From Neodontobutis hainanensis (lineage: Eukaryota > Chordata > Actinopteri > Gobiiformes > Odontobutidae), in assembly GCA_024349245.1 (NCBI GenBank), contig JALDNG010000495.1, positions 384,980 through 448,979 on the forward strand: a stretch of DNA of 64,000 nt, read 5' to 3'. Positions 35,521-48,301 of the stretch are shown piece after piece. The stretch's first letter is position 1. Each line of letters starts with the position of its first letter. The notes beneath the pieces were generated by a model. It searched no databases, was not told the origin of the DNA, and saw only the letters and a list, made by a program, of their open reading frames with translations. A program made the translations under genes and the position numbers.

Positions 35521-36971
35521 GAGGAGTACTGTTGAGCCTTACAGAGGGAGTCTCCTCCATCAATCGCCCACTTGTCCATGTCCAGCTGCTGCTCCCTGGG
35601 GGGTCACAAACATTAACTACATTCATTGACTCTGGGGCAGATGGCAGTTTTATGGACGAGACTTTGGCTCTTCAGTTGGGGTTGTCACGAGTTCCCCTAC
35701 CCAAACCGGTTCCTGCAAGGGCTCTGGATGGACACCTCCTGGGTACCGTGACCCACCGGACCAGTCCCGTGGCCCTACTGATCTCTGGGAACCATCAGGA
35801 GACCCTTGAATTTTTCCTAAATCATTCTTCAGAGATTCCATTGATTTTGGGTTATCCCTGGTTGCGACGCCATAATCCTCATATTGATTGGGACACTGGG
35901 GCAATACTGGGGTGGAGTCGTTCTTGTCACTCTGTTTGTCTTCAGTCAGCGGGAGTACCCAACCCGCTACCTGGTACACCTGTTTCCTCTCTGCCAGCCA
36001 ACGTTCCCAGGGAGTACCAGGATTATAAGGAGGTATTTAATACGGCCAAAGCCACAGCCTTACCTCCGCATCGGCCATATGACTGTGCTATTGAATTGCT
36101 TCCTGGCACCTCACCTCCTAGAGGCCGGTTATATTCCTTATCCGCTCCTGAAAGAGAGGCCATGGACCTTTACATTAAAGATGCTTTGGCAGCTGGAATA
36201 ATCAGGCCGTCTTCATCACCAGCGGGGGCAGGGTTTTTCTTTGTGGGGAAGAAAGACAAGACTCTCCGACCTTGCATTGATTACCGTGGACTTAACGAGA
36301 TCACCGTAAAGAACAGGTATCCGCTTCCTCTTTTGACCTCCGCTTTTGAACTCCTGGAGGGGGCCACAGTGTTTTCCAAATTGGATCTTCGCAACGCATA
36401 CCACCTGGTTCGCATCCGAGAGGGAGACGAATGGAAGACAGCATTTAACACCTCGTCAGGCCATTATGAATATCTGGTGATGCCTTTTGGACTGACTAAT
36501 GCTCCCGCCGTGTTCCAGAACCTGGTTAATGATGTATTACGGGACATGCTCGACCGGTTCGTGTTTGTCTACCTGGATGATATCCTCATCTTTTCCAAGA
36601 ATCACAAGGAACACGTACATCATGTCCAGTCAGTTCTTCAACGCCTGCTGGAGAATTCGCTTTTTGTCAAGGCTGAGAAATGCGAATTTCACGTACCCAG
36701 TGTCTCTTTCCTGGGTTACATTGTTGCCCAGGGAAGAATTCAGATGGACCCTTCCAAGGTGTCGGCAGTATTGGATTGGCCATCTCCGTGCAGTCGAAAG
36801 CAACTGCAGCGCTTTTTGGGATTTGCCAACTTCTATAGACGTTTCATCCGTGGCTATAGTACCTTGGCGGCTCCTCTAACAGCACTTACCTCATCTAAGG
36901 TTCCGTTCCTCTGGTCCAGTGAAGCTTCGTTTTTCTTCAGCTCCAGTGCTTATCATCCCAAACTCTGGTAG
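35448..36971 (+). pseudogene. gypsy pol, protease and reverse transcriptase
   Basis: A 507-codon frame. Protease: [16 protein letters not shown] (active DSGA) and [56 protein letters not shown] (first Asp), [13 protein letters not shown] and [12 protein letters not shown] (YLDD). The RT thumb/connection [11 protein letters not shown] follows. It ends in a small deletion and shift after LWSSEAS, where the family normally continues into RNase H. Confidence 0.9.
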
Positions 36972-37905
36972 TCAGTTTGTCGTAGAGGTGGATGCTTTCG
37001 ACATAGGAATTGGCGCAGTTCTGTCCCAACGTTCTCCTTCAGACCAGAAATTACACCCGTGTGCCTATTTTTCTCGTCGCCTGTCTCCCGCTGAACAGAA
37101 CTACAACATAGGTAATAGGGAGTTGCTGGCGGTTAAGCTAGCCTTGGAGGAGTGGCGGCACTGGCTGGAGGGAGCCGAACAACCTTTTCTTGTGTGGACT
37201 GACCACAAGAATTTGGAATATATCCGGTCAGCCAAACACTTGACATCGCGTCAAGCCCGTTGGTCGTTGTTCTTTACTCGATTTAATTTTGTTTTGTCAT
37301 TTCGACCAGGGTCCCGGAATCAGAAACCTGACGCACTTTCTCGGCAATTCCAGAAGGAGGAGACATCTTCTGAGGTGACCTCCATCTTATCTCCATCTCA
37401 GCTGGTAGCAGCCGTCACCTGGCCCATTGAAGAGCGCGTCAAAGCAGCCTTGAACACCATCACGGTTCCCAGTTCCTGTCCAGAGGGGAGACTATTTGTT
37501 CCTGCGGGGTTGCGGTCAGAGGTTCTTCAGTGGGTTCACTCGTCTCAACTCGCTTGCCATCCCGGGATTCGGCGGACACTCTCTTCTCTCCAACGGCGGT
37601 TCTGGTGGCCTAAGGAGGAAGAGGATGTTCGGGCATTTGTCACGGCATGTCCGGTCTGTAGCCAGCAGAAGCCATCTCATCATGCTCCATCTGGGCTTCT
37701 TCGGCCACTTCCGGTTCCCAGAAGACCTTGGTCTCACATGTCTCTGGATTTCGTTACCGGACTACCAGAGTCAAATGACAACACGGTGATCCTTTCCATC
37801 ATTGACCGTTTTTCGAAGATGGCTCACCTCATAGCTCTGCCTAAGTTGCCTTCAGCAAGGGAGACGGCAGAGCTTGTTCTCCAGAATGTCTTCCGGATCC
37901 ACGGA
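36919..37905 (+). pseudogene. gypsy pol, RNase H and integrase N-terminal part
   Basis: RNase [19 protein letters not shown] (first Asp), [20 protein letters not shown] (Glu) and [11 protein letters not shown] (Asp). Integrase: HHCC zinc region with [14 protein letters not shown] and [10 protein letters not shown], then the core [11 protein letters not shown] and [13 protein letters not shown] with the first catalytic Asp. It is cut after RIHG by the inner LTR element and resumes at 45187. Confidence 0.88.
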
Positions 37906-38319
37906 TGTTATGGGAATTGTACATCTCCATTAATGTTATACATTATGCTCTCACTCCTGCTCCAGTTCACATGCTTATCCACACACAAGTATGACTTAAT
38001 GCCTTCAGCCATATCTACATCAGTTTGCACTACATCTAATCACTGTACAAGGACACTCTGTCCTGTTCACTTAGACACACATCTCTGACTGACACGTCAG
38101 CTCAATACACGTCCATCCACGACCCTGGAGCTGGGGCTGGCACAATGTAAACCTATAAAGCCTCATGTATTGTTTACACCTTTAAGCAAAACCCTCCGTG
38201 TACCATTGCTACCGTGTGTTTGCTTCTCTTTGCAAAGATTAAACCTGTCTATTATTGTCAAATCATACGCCGTCTCCATCGTCTGCTCATTTAATCTGTA
38301 ACCAAAAATTCTCTTAACA
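37906..38319 (+). repeat. element A 5' LTR
   Basis: 414 bp, TG...CA. It contains the TATAAAGCCTCATG box-like stretch and an ATTAAA-type signal. It differs from its 3' partner by about one substitution and one 2-bp indel, so this is the youngest LTR pair of the nest. Confidence 0.9.
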
Positions 38320-38590
38320 TTTTGGGGCTCGTCCGGAGATCAACATCTGCTGTTTCTCGTGTAGAAAGTGAAACTGACGTGCACGGAAGAAATGCACAAA
38401 AAAGCATTTCTTTATAAGTCCTAAGATGCGCTGTTTGAGCATTACAGGCCAGACCTTCACTCTCTGTGAGAGACACAGTGACGATATCTGAAAAAAATAA
38501 AAAAAAATAAAAAGAGAAAAAAGCAGAGAGACGATGAGAGACAGAAGTCTGGCTGAGGAAAGACTGGACCATTCGACTAAAGTCAGGTAA
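38320..38590 (+). promoter_or_regulatory. element A primer site and leader splice donor
   Basis: Just after the LTR, TTTGGGGCTCGTCCGGA resembles the complement of the tRNA-Pro 3' end used by gammaretrovirus-like elements, with small mismatches. The leader block GAAACTGACGTGCACGG...GGCCAGACCTTCACT ends in AAGTCAG|GTAAAAC at about 38586. This is a consensus splice donor also present at the same place in element B (TTCAG|GTAACC). Confidence 0.6.
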
Positions 38591-39454
38591 AACAGCTGTT
38601 AATTTTTTTATTTGATAACAGAGAAGTCCGGAAGTAGGTTTTTGGGTTGCTTCTGCTTAAATTGTTTGGTGATTGCATGACATCTACCGTGGCGGGTATT
38701 TCCATGTTGTTACTATTACTGTAGAAGAACACTAAAAACTGAGGTACCGTCTGAGAGACGAGGAAATAGTATGTGTTTTAGTCGAGACCCTGCCTTTAGA
38801 GGTGTATGGTGAGATTTAAACGGAATGTTTTGATATTAATCTGTGGTAATATTTGCAGATATTGCTTTAGTTTAATAAACATACATTCTAATACTCCACA
38901 CTCAAACAGTCTGGCCTTTAACTACGAGTGTTGGTTTTAATGGTTTTAATGGTGCGTTGGGCGCCCGTGAAACTCGAGCGGACTCTTAGTCGAGACCCTG
39001 CCAAATCCTAAGGTTAATGGTGAGATTAGAGCCGAGTGAATTGTTCACTGTGAAGCAGTGAAGGACTAAAAGTTGAAGAGACTTTGGACAAAGTCTGTTT
39101 TGCTAAAAATTATTTGATGACGTCTGGTTAACCAAACATATGGAGAAATTGTTAAAATAGAGTGAGAGTGAGAGTGTGATTGGGATGCGGATGTGTATTG
39201 AGTGACTTTAAGTAAATTTTGATTGATTTTATTGGAAGAAGTTGATTCAGTCTGAATAATGAGATCGAACATTAGTCAGCCTGAATGTGAGAAAGCCTTA
39301 ACTTGTGATAAGTTGATGCAACATAGTGACTGTGAGAATTTGATCCATCGGAGGAAAAATAGCTTAAAAATAGCTTATGGAAGATATTTTTCTAGTGAAG
39401 TGCACACAGGTACTTCAAGACACTAATCATTTGTATTTTTATAAATGTGCCCTG

Positions 39455-40620
39455 TGAGATTTCTAGGTCTTGGCCTCTCCGCTGGACACCAGTGCTCCCC
39501 AAAATTTCCTATGCCCTCCCCCCCACACCCCTGCTCCCTTTGGATGAGAGACGCTGCAGACAAACAGCAGCAACACACGCGTAAGAGAAACAAATTCAGA
39601 CAAATGTTTATTTTAAACTGGATCTATTGAGAGAGACCAAAGATGAATTGGTAAATTTAACTTAAAAATTGTGCTGAACCTGACCTTAATATGAATGAAA
39701 TGTATTTTTCCGAGGAAAAATGTTACCATGGAGACCAGAGGGAGGAGGACAGGGGAGTCGCAGACGAGGGGCACTGGCGAAGCCGGACAGGCCAACACTA
39801 CAGGGCGACACTGGGTCCAGACGAGAGAAGGACCTTTGACTAACCCTTGAACAGGTCAGGAACATAAACACACACAGACACATAGACACAGAAGTACGGA
39901 CACACACATAAAAACACACAGACACAAACACGGAACAGACACATCTACAGAAGTTGGATGCGCTTTTGATTATGAGAAAAGTTTATAAATAGTCTGTTAA
40001 AGAACAGATATGTATTACTTTTGTGCGACACAGCAGAGATGAGATTAAAGAATTGACAAAGTAAGTCCAAAACTGTGAATAAACTATGAAAAATGCATAA
40101 AAGACCTGAATAAACTGACAAAATATATATATTTTTTTCTCAAATGTTTCCTCCTGTGAGCCTCTGGGTCTGCCTTTCTCAAGCAGCATGCCGTCTCTCA
40201 AGGTCGGCCACTGAACAGGGCCGTCCCACAACTGTCCACCCCACACTCCTGCCTCTCTCCGCCAAATCCACCCGCTCCGACCAAAGGCCTACAAGACGCT
40301 GCCCAGTGCCCAGCGGATCAGAGACAAAAGCGGTAAGATACAAAAACACATTTTCAAAAGTTTATGTAATATGCACTAAATTTGACAAAAGAAAGAAATA
40401 GGCTTTTCTCAAAGACGTGAAGCCTGAAATGAATACTGATTATGTTGTATTTCTCCGAGGAAAACGCACAAATTCCTCTGGTCACGGAGCGGGCGAGGCC
40501 GTGAGAGGTGGAGGTGGTGGGGTGGAGGAGACAGAGAGGACGACATGTCTGCAGAGGGACAAGGAACAGACCCAGGCCACAGCAGGGGCAAGACTGACCT
40601 GAGATCAGGAGTTAAGTCAT
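39455..40620 (+). other. exon-like GC-rich modules of element A
   Basis: Four GC-rich blocks are separated by AT-rich spacers. Module 1 (39462-39583) follows TTTCTAG and ends CACGC|GTAAGAG. Module 2 (39709-39855) starts CCGAGGAAAAATG and ends GAACAG|GTCAGG. Module 3 (40155-40331) follows CTCCTGTGAG and ends AAGCG|GTAAGAT. Module 4 (40448-40612) starts CCGAGGAAAACGC. Modules 1/2 and 3/4 look like a duplicated pair. Element B has all four in the same order. Frames are not conserved between A and B, so non-coding exons are more likely than coding ones. Confidence 0.5.
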
Positions 40621-41694
40621 GTACACACACATAGTGCCAATTAAAACACACAAAAAGACAGAACACGGAAGTGAAAAAGTTAAAAGATCCAAAACCTTGG
40701 ATCCAAAATAAAAGTATTGAAGTATTTTGCAAAACAATTGAAATCTTATCGTACATCTATTAGGACAAATATTAGTATGAAAGAACTAAAGAAAAACTGA
40801 GACATAGTTATTGGGGATAGAATGAAAATGACCACTTTGTAATAAAAAACACTGTAGACAGTGAATAGAGTTAAACACCAGTGTTCCACAGTAACACAAG
40901 ATAACAGAGGTGTCTTATCACCTCCCTTTTCTTTGCTCATTCCCTTGAGCTAGAAAAGTATTTTTTTTTTTTTTAAGTTGGAGACCAATTGTATGAGTCT
41001 ATTAGTACTTAAACTAATAGAGGTTCGTAATATCAGTGTGGTTCAAAAAACACTGTATAACATGAATGAAAATGATCACTGTGTAATCAGAAGAATTTAA
41101 AAATGTGTCTTAAAGATGAAGTTATAAAGATAATATAAATGATAAATATTTGGGCCGTCAGCTCACATATAAAATAATTTATTCCAGAAGAAAGGAAATA
41201 AACAATTATGTATTTCTCTGGTTTGGTTCTGACAAAGTGTTGAGAAAGTGGATACAAAACAACCAATGTTTGGATTCACGAGGAATGTTTCAACACAAAA
41301 TAACGTTCTGGGCCAAAGTAGCAGGGCTTCAAAGCATCCTCACTTCTTTTGCTCAGGTCCGGAGCAAGAAATGTTTTTTCAATGAAGTTTAGCTCCACAG
41401 AAAGTGTTGGAGCCTTTACAGTTAACAAACGTTTTAATTTTGAAAATTGCTGAAGTAAAAATGTCAGTGACAGAAACAGACTGAACTGATGGGATAAAGA
41501 AAGGTTTATGATACAAATATAGTCCACATTTAAATCTTGATTCTATAAAAATGTTTTGGTAAAATAAATGACAAAATGAATGAGATAAAAAATTGTTTGA
41601 GAAAAATATTGATCAAGTAATTAGAAAAACTGAAATGAAGACAAAATAAATACTGGCCAATGATTTTGAAATGGAACTTTCTAATAAAGGTTTA

Positions 41695-41882
41695 AGACCT
41701 GACACAAAAATAGATGCTGCAAGTGGCATCTGTACAATAAAGTTTAAACTACAATGTAGAGAAGTGGCATCTTTAATAAAGTTTAAACTACAATGTAGAG
41801 AAGTGGCATCTTTTAACAAAGTTTAAAATGCAATGTAAATAAGTGGCATATTTACAGTAAAGTTTTAAACTGCAAGGTAAAT
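41695..41882 (+). repeat. about 45-bp tandem repeat in element A
   Basis: Four imperfect copies of AAGTGGCATCTTTAATAAAG...TTTAAACTACAATGTAGAG. Element B has a single copy at about 59060, so the array expanded in element A. Confidence 0.8.
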
Positions 41883-44769
41883 TTGTAATCTGGGAATTGA
41901 AAACTTATCTAAGTTAAAACTATCTAAACAATCTTGCAGGATTGGAGGTGGTTTATTTGAAAAGTTTAAGTTAAAGTGTTAAACTGTAAAAATGGTTAAA
42001 GTTTAAGAGCATAAGACAAAGTGCTCACTGTTTTAATCACTGCTTGAAGTGATTTGTAAAAGTTTTTTTTGATGAATCTGATTTAAATGCTGGAACGTTT
42101 GGATTATTGCTGAATGTGTGAATTAGAGACTAACACAATAGTCTGTCCTTTTGAATGGGATTGAATATTATTTTTGGTTGAACTGAAGAGGTGTTTATGG
42201 AGAACACAGTAAAACCTGACCTAAAAATAAAATATTAAATTTTAGCATTGTTTTAAATTAACATTAATGACTATAACTGAGTAAAATGTCGGGGTATCGG
42301 AATAAATAAAGAGAGAAGTTGATTTTATTTTACACTTAATGGGTTAAGTTTCTGTTTAACATTGAGTAAAGGGAACTCTTTATGTAGAGTCTGACACAAA
42401 ATTAGTGAAAATGTGAAATTAAGATTGAATAAACGTTTTAAATATGCTGCAGTTAAAATTAATATGGAAAAAGATGCAAAAACAAAATGGGTACTGTATT
42501 TTAACTGAGTTTTACAGAGACAGTATGGAACAAATCTATACTGAACAAAACCCTAAAGAAATTATAAAAGTAAATACAGAAAAATTTATACAGAGCTTTG
42601 TTGATTTAATGAACGGTCTTTTCTTTTAAACGACACAATGGTGATGAAGTTTTGGAGGAAAGCAGTGTGAACAGAGGCTTTGTGGTGTGTTTGAGCAGCT
42701 GACAGAGGCTGCCTGATTACAAGGTTAACCCCAGAGGGAGGGGTCTGACCAAAGAGTTTTTTTAAAGGATTTTATTTCTATGGTTTTGGTTTTGGTTTTA
42801 TGAGCCATGGTTTTCCCAAGGCTCAAAAAAGAGAAGGAGAAGAAGATTTAAACTAACTGTATTAAAGTGAAGAGGTGATGTGTGGTTAACCTAATATAAC
42901 AACAGTGTTTAATACAGTAAAAGATAAGTTTAAATCAAAAATGTTTTGAAGAGGCACTGTTTGTTCTGATTGAGTCAAACTTTCAGATTAAAGTAGATTT
43001 CCAGCAGACCATATCTGTGGAAACAGGGTTTATCTGTTGTTTAATTTTTATTGTTTTAATTTTTAAGAGCTTACATGGTTTCGTTTGACGAAAGCCTGGA
43101 GGCACTTTCTATAGGTCTAAAAATGTCTGAGAACTTTTGATTTATTTGTTTGTTCTTTATTTGGATGGAAGCCAACCACAACAAGTACCAGTTCAGAAAA
43201 TAAGATTTGACAATTAATATAGCCACCAGTAAGAGCTAATATTAACATGTTCTTTGAACTTATAATCATCTTGGTTACACCTGGAGTTCACCTGTGAGCA
43301 GGCCCAGTGACGGGGCGTCCTGTAACATCACTCTGAACCTGACAAACAGAGATCAGGGACAGGTGCAGTGCAAAGCAGAAGTCTGGAGGTTTTGTGGAAG
43401 TAAGACCATTAGACCAGCATTGCCTGCTGACCGGAAACATGCGTCCTTAAAGGATCCTCGGTTTATTTGTTCACATACAATGTGACGGAGAACATCGTGA
43501 GTAAAACCTCACACCTTAGGAACCAAACAACAGTTCCTTCAGGTTTATTTGAGAGCCCCATATGCTTCAACAACAGAGGTCTCCTTCAAGGTGTCCTTAA
43601 TGAATATAAGGCTAAAATTCAATTAGCATCGAAATTAGAATTTTACATTTGAGACAATTTATGCAAATGTGGATTAAATTTAATTAGATTATAACCAACA
43701 AAGGTTTATGAATTGCACGAGAAATGCTGTAACTGTGAATTAAAACTGGAAATGAGTTAAAACTGGTCCAAGGACTGGACAGAACAAATAGCACTGAGCT
43801 GCTTTGAGCTGAAAAGGTGAGATCTACAGGATTTCATCCAAAGTAACACGGGTCTAGTTAACAGCATAACTAAAGCCTTTAAGAAAGAGCTTCACACTCT
43901 TCAGATGAATGGACAGAGTATTCTGGAATATAGTAATTGATTTTGACCTGGTTCTAAAAATAGTTATAAAAATATTTGGGAAAATGACTGGGATTTTAAA
44001 TTTGTATTGAGATGTACTTGTGTGGCACTTCCATGTCTTATAACTTTTGTTTGTATTGATTTCCATGTATCCGGAGCTTGTTGGTGAGATTGATGGATGT
44101 GGCCATTGCTGGGTCAACATTCCTGGACATGCACCTGCCCAACGACTGTGGTCGAGGCTTTGACCTCAGATGAACACTTTGATATCTGAGGGGCGTTAAC
44201 GCTTGCATGAACACCAACGGGACAACAGCTCCAGGACGGATCATACTACAGTCCTAAGGGCCGTATGGTTCATTGAAGTTATGATGCTTAAGAGAATTGA
44301 TTTTAATCATTATGAATGTGCATATGTCTCACTCCTGTTTATGTTTCTTTCGTTACAGGGACAGTAATGGACAGGCAGGGACAGGCCGGAGATATTAAGT
44401 CCGATGGGATGACCAGCTTAATCCGGCACCTTTTTCTTCATTCTTTTGGAGTGATGACATGTTTTTGCTTGATACACATATTGTTGAGTTTAAATGATCA
44501 GGAAAGTAATCCCTTGTGATTTTTCTGTTCTGGATTGTTGTGATCTTTTCTTCTGTTCAGTTACCCATATTTTATAGTTTAGGCCTTGTTTGTGAATAGC
44601 CGCCTTTGGCAGAAGGGGCGCCAGAAGGTCTTTTTCCCGGCAATAGGTCATTTACCAAATGGTTCAAATGTACTTAGGCTAGGTCAGCTGCCCGGTTTTC
44701 GCTTCTGGCCGTACAATTCACATCAAGGTGGGATTTTGATTTATGCCATGTCTGGCATAAACAGGGGAA

Positions 44770-45181
44770 TGTTATGGGAATTGTACATCTCCATTAATGT
44801 TATACATTATGCTCTCACTCCTGCTCCAGTTCACATGCTTATCCCCACACAAGTATGACTTAATGCCTTCAGCCATATCTACATCAGTTTGCACTACATC
44901 TAATCACTGTACAAGGACACTCTGTCCTGTTCACTTAGACACACATCTCTGACTGACACGTCAGCTCAATACGTCCATCCACGACCCTGGAGCTGGGGCT
45001 GGCACAATGTAAACCTATAAAGCCTCATGTATTGTTTACACCTTTAAGCAAAACCCTCCGTGTACCATTGCTACCGTGTGTTTGCTTCTCTTTGCAAAGA
45101 TTAAACCTGTCTATTATTGTCAAATCATACGCCGTCTCCATCGTCTGCTCATTTAATCTGTAACCAAAAATTCTCTTAACA
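44770..45181 (+). repeat. element A 3' LTR
   Basis: 412 bp and nearly identical to the 5' copy. It is preceded by a purine-rich ACAGGGGAA tract that fits a polypurine primer. Confidence 0.9.
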
Positions 45182-45186
45182 ACGGA

Positions 45187-45837
45187 CTACCAATGGACAT
45201 TGTGTCGGACCGGGGACCCCAGTTTACGTCCACAGTTTGGCGGGAGTTTTGTTCTCTTTTAGGGGCTACAGTCAGCTTGTCCTCTGGATTTCACCCGCAG
45301 TCCAATGGCCAGGCGGAACGGTTGAACCAGGAGATGGAGTCGGCCTTGAGGTGCATGGCTGGACAAACTCCATCCTCCTGGTCCTCTCAGCTGTTGTGGG
45401 TGGAGTATGCTCACAACTCCTTGACGAGTTCGGCTACTGGAATGTCCCATTTCCAGTGCGCCTACGGGTTCCAACCACCACTATTCCCTGCCCAGGAAAG
45501 GGAGGCTAATGTCCCATCCGTCCAAGCCCTCATCCGCCGTTGCAGAGGACATGGAACAGGGCTCGTGCGGCACTCCTCTGAGCTTCCACACAGTATTCGG
45601 CAGCAGCCAATCGCCATCGCAAGCAGAGTCCCCAGTACAAGGTGGGGATCGGGTCTGGCTATCCACCAGAGACATTCCTCTCAGAGTGGAATCTAAGAAA
45701 TTGGCTCCACGATTCATTGGTCCCTTCACTATAGTGAAGATCATCAACCCAGTGGCGGTAAGGTTGAAGCTTCCCGGTCTATGCGAATTCACCCAACATT
45801 TCATGTTTCCAGGATCAAGCCCCTTCAGGAGAGTCCT
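45187..45837 (+). pseudogene. gypsy integrase, C-terminal part
   Basis: It continues [18 protein letters not shown] (second catalytic Asp), [20 protein letters not shown] (catalytic Glu) and [17 protein letters not shown]. After a frameshift near 45530 come [19 protein letters not shown] and [19 protein letters not shown], the SH3/GPY-like C-terminal domain. [11 protein letters not shown] ends the protein, and a deletion then fuses it directly to the middle of the 3' LTR. Confidence 0.88.
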
Positions 45838-46295
45838 CGGCTCCAGGCTTGGCGCAGCTCTACCGCTCACGCCAACGCTCAGCCCAGCATCTCGGCTTGG
45901 TCTCCAATCACCGGCTCGGCTCCAGGCTTCGCCGCAGCTCTACGGCTCACGCCAACGCTCAGCCCGCATCTCGGCTTGGTCTCCAATCACCGGCTCGGCT
46001 CCAGGCTTGGCGCAGCTCTCGGCTCACGCCAACTCTCAGCCCAGCTTCCCGGCTTGGTCTTCCGTCACCGGATCGGCACCAGGTTTTGGTTTAGCTCCAC
46101 TGTTCATTTCCAACTCTCGGTCCAGCTCATCGGCTTGGTTCCAGTTCACGACTTCACTGCAGCCACCAGTGCAGTTCCTCCACGGACTACCGTCTCAGAG
46201 CTCCTATACAGCTTACTGTCACTATCTGTAATTAAATAAAGAATCACTTACCTTCACTGTCTTGTGCGCAATTGAGTCCTCAGTCCCACATTACA
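45838..46295 (+). repeat. gypsy 3' LTR, 5'-truncated
   Basis: It starts inside the 80-bp repeat array (CTCGGCTCCAGGCTTGG), has about two to three units, and then matches the 5' LTR through AATAAAGAATCACTTACC to CCCACATTACA. The first roughly 310 bp of the LTR and the polypurine tract are missing. Confidence 0.85.
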
Positions 46296-46301
46296 GACAA
46301 C

Positions 46302-48260
46302 ACCTCACCGGATTTGTCATGGGCAAAGCTAAGTTAGCACCAAAACCAGCTCACACAATTCCACGACTGGAACTATGCGCTGTCCTTGCTACAGAAATGG
46401 CAGAGCTTATATGCCAAGAAATCGACCTGGAGCTTCATGCTGTAAAGTATTACACTGATAGTAAGATTGTATTAGGTTACATCTGCAATACCTCAAGAAG
46501 ATTTTATGTCTATGTATCGAACAGAGTTTCTAGAATCAGAAAATCTTCAGTACCAACACAGTGGCATCATGTCTCATCAGAAAACAACTCAGCAGACGTT
46601 GCTACTCGCCCAATAGCCACACTTCTATTGCCGCAAACATACTGGTTCACTGGACCTCCATTCTTGTCGAAGGAACAGTCCCAGTGGTCATCTTCAGTAG
46701 ATGCAAATGAGTTTGAGCTAATAGAACCAGAGCGTGATTCAGAGATTCGACCAGAAGTGAATGTCTACGCAACTAAGGCCAGCGCTGAACCCCTCAGAAC
46801 ACATCGGTTCGAACGATTCTCAACGTGGAAACGTCTCATACAAGGTATGGCAAAACTCATTACTCTAGCTAGAAACAAGTCCAAAGCCTCAGATCAAAAC
46901 TCAACAAATTCCCAAACTCAAGCTAAACTTATAGTCATTTCAAGCGTCCAACAATGTGCATTCAAAGAGGACATCAAGAAACTGCATAACCGGGAAGGAA
47001 TTCCAAAAACAAGTCCCTTGTGGACTCTAAGTTGAGGGTGGGGGGTCGGATGTCCCTAGCCAACCTTCCATATGACGAAAAGCACCCGCTGGTACTCCCT
47101 AAAAAACATCATGTGTCAACTCTGCTTGTGAGACATTATCACCAAGGCGTCGCTCACTGAGGAGCGTTACGATCTGCTGGTGTTTGGATAATTTGAGGCA
47201 GGAAACTAGTCTCAAGTGTAATCTATCAGTGTGTCACTTGTCGCAGGCTAAGAGGAAAACCTGTTGAAATAAAAATGGCTAACCTCCCAGAAGATCGACT
47301 CACCATGGAGCCCCATTCACTAGGGTCGGCTTAGATGTTTTTGGGCCTTGGAGTGTAGTCACCCGCAAGACTAGGGGCGGGGCCGCAGAAAATAAACGCT
47401 GGGCAGTTTTGTTTAGTTGCTTAGGAACTCGGGCAGTTCACATAGAAGTAATTGAATCTATGTCCACCTCATGCTTTATTAACGCACTGAGAAGGTTTTT
47501 CGCAGTTAGAGGACCTTCCAAAGTTCTCAGATCAGACCGTGGCACCAACTTTATTGGCGCCTGTAAGGAGCTAAAAATCAGTACCAATCATCCGGAGATC
47601 CAAGACTACCTTAGCAACGAAGGATGCACGTGGACATTCAACGCACCTCACTCATCACATATGGGAGGCTCATGGGAAAAAATGATCGGTATCGCTCGCC
47701 GCATTCTAGACGCCATGTTACTGCAGTCCGGTCCAACTCGCCTTACCCATGAAGTCCTCACAACACTAATGGCAGAAGTCATGGCAATCATTAATGCTCG
47801 TCCACTGGTTCCCATAAGTACTGATTCAGATTCACCCACTATTTTGACCCCTTCTATGCTTCTAACGCCAAAGGCAGGAGCTGCTCCTGCTCCTGAAGGG
47901 ACATTTGACATAAAAGACATGTACAAAAAACAATGGCAACATGTTCAAAGTCTTGCAGACACTTTTTGGAAGCGCTGGAGACAGGAATATCTGTCAGTAC
48001 TTCAACCAAGGAGGAAATGAACTAATGACAAAGATAACATTCAAGTGGGAGACGTAGTCTTGTTGAAAGACGATATAATTAAACGTAATGAATGGCCCAT
48101 AGGACTCATTACTAAATGCATCCCTAGTGAAGACAAGAAGATCAGAAAGGTAGAAGTCAAAGTTGTAAAGCAAAGGATTTCTCGTGTTTACTTGCGCCCA
48201 GTGACACAACTTATTCTCCTGCTACCCCAAAGTAGTTATACAAAGACTGATAAGTGTTAA
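46302..48260 (+). pseudogene. BEL/Pao pol, 3' part: RNase H and integrase
   Basis: Resumes HLTGFVMGKAKLAPKPAH and IPRLELCAVLATEMAELI. RNase H has VKYYTDSKIVLGYI, and the spacer has WHHVSSENNSADVATRP. After stops near 47033 the integrase follows: GLDVFGPWSV (first Asp), a 203-codon frame 47409-48020 with VLRSDRGTNFIGACKEL (second Asp) and SHMGGSWEKMIGIARRIL (Glu). The C-terminal domain in a shifted frame (48045-48260) has GDVVLLKDDIIKRNEWPIG, typical of BEL/Pao. Confidence 0.85.
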
Positions 48261-48301
48261 ATAAGCTTAGTGGTATAAAAGCATTTATACCAGACGGGGA
48301 G

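Larger units (their letters stand above)
37906..45181 (+). mobile_element. 7.3-kb non-coding LTR element A with tRNA-Pro-like primer site
   Basis: The LTRs (about 413 bp, TGTTATGGG...CTTAACA) are flanked by ACGGA on both sides (37901-37905 and 45182-45186). Joining the flanks restores the gypsy integrase frame [14 protein letters not shown]. The primer site region is TTTGGGGCTCGTCCGGA. The internal 6.4 kb has no frame above about 115 codons and none that I recognise as gag, pol or env. Nothing resembles RT or integrase motifs. It is homologous along its length to element B at 54253. It fits a large retrotransposon derivative moved in trans by a retrovirus-like element (inference). Confidence 0.85.
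33532..46295 (+). mobile_element. Ty3/gypsy LTR retrotransposon (hosts a non-coding LTR element)
   Basis: It is inserted in the BEL RT-RNase H region with GACAAC on both sides (33526-33531 and 46296-46301). Joining the flanks restores the BEL frame ...NEQGQ|HLTGFVMGK. The internal order gag, protease, RT, RNase H, integrase is that of Ty3/gypsy. Net length without the inner element is about 5.5 kb. The 5' end carries a 46-bp foldback, and the 3' LTR lacks its first roughly 310 bp. Confidence 0.88.

Noticed and set aside
43294..43485. Envelope-like piece with Asn-glycosylation motifs in element A
   Set aside because: The equivalent frame in element B is shifted and broken; too short to support env.
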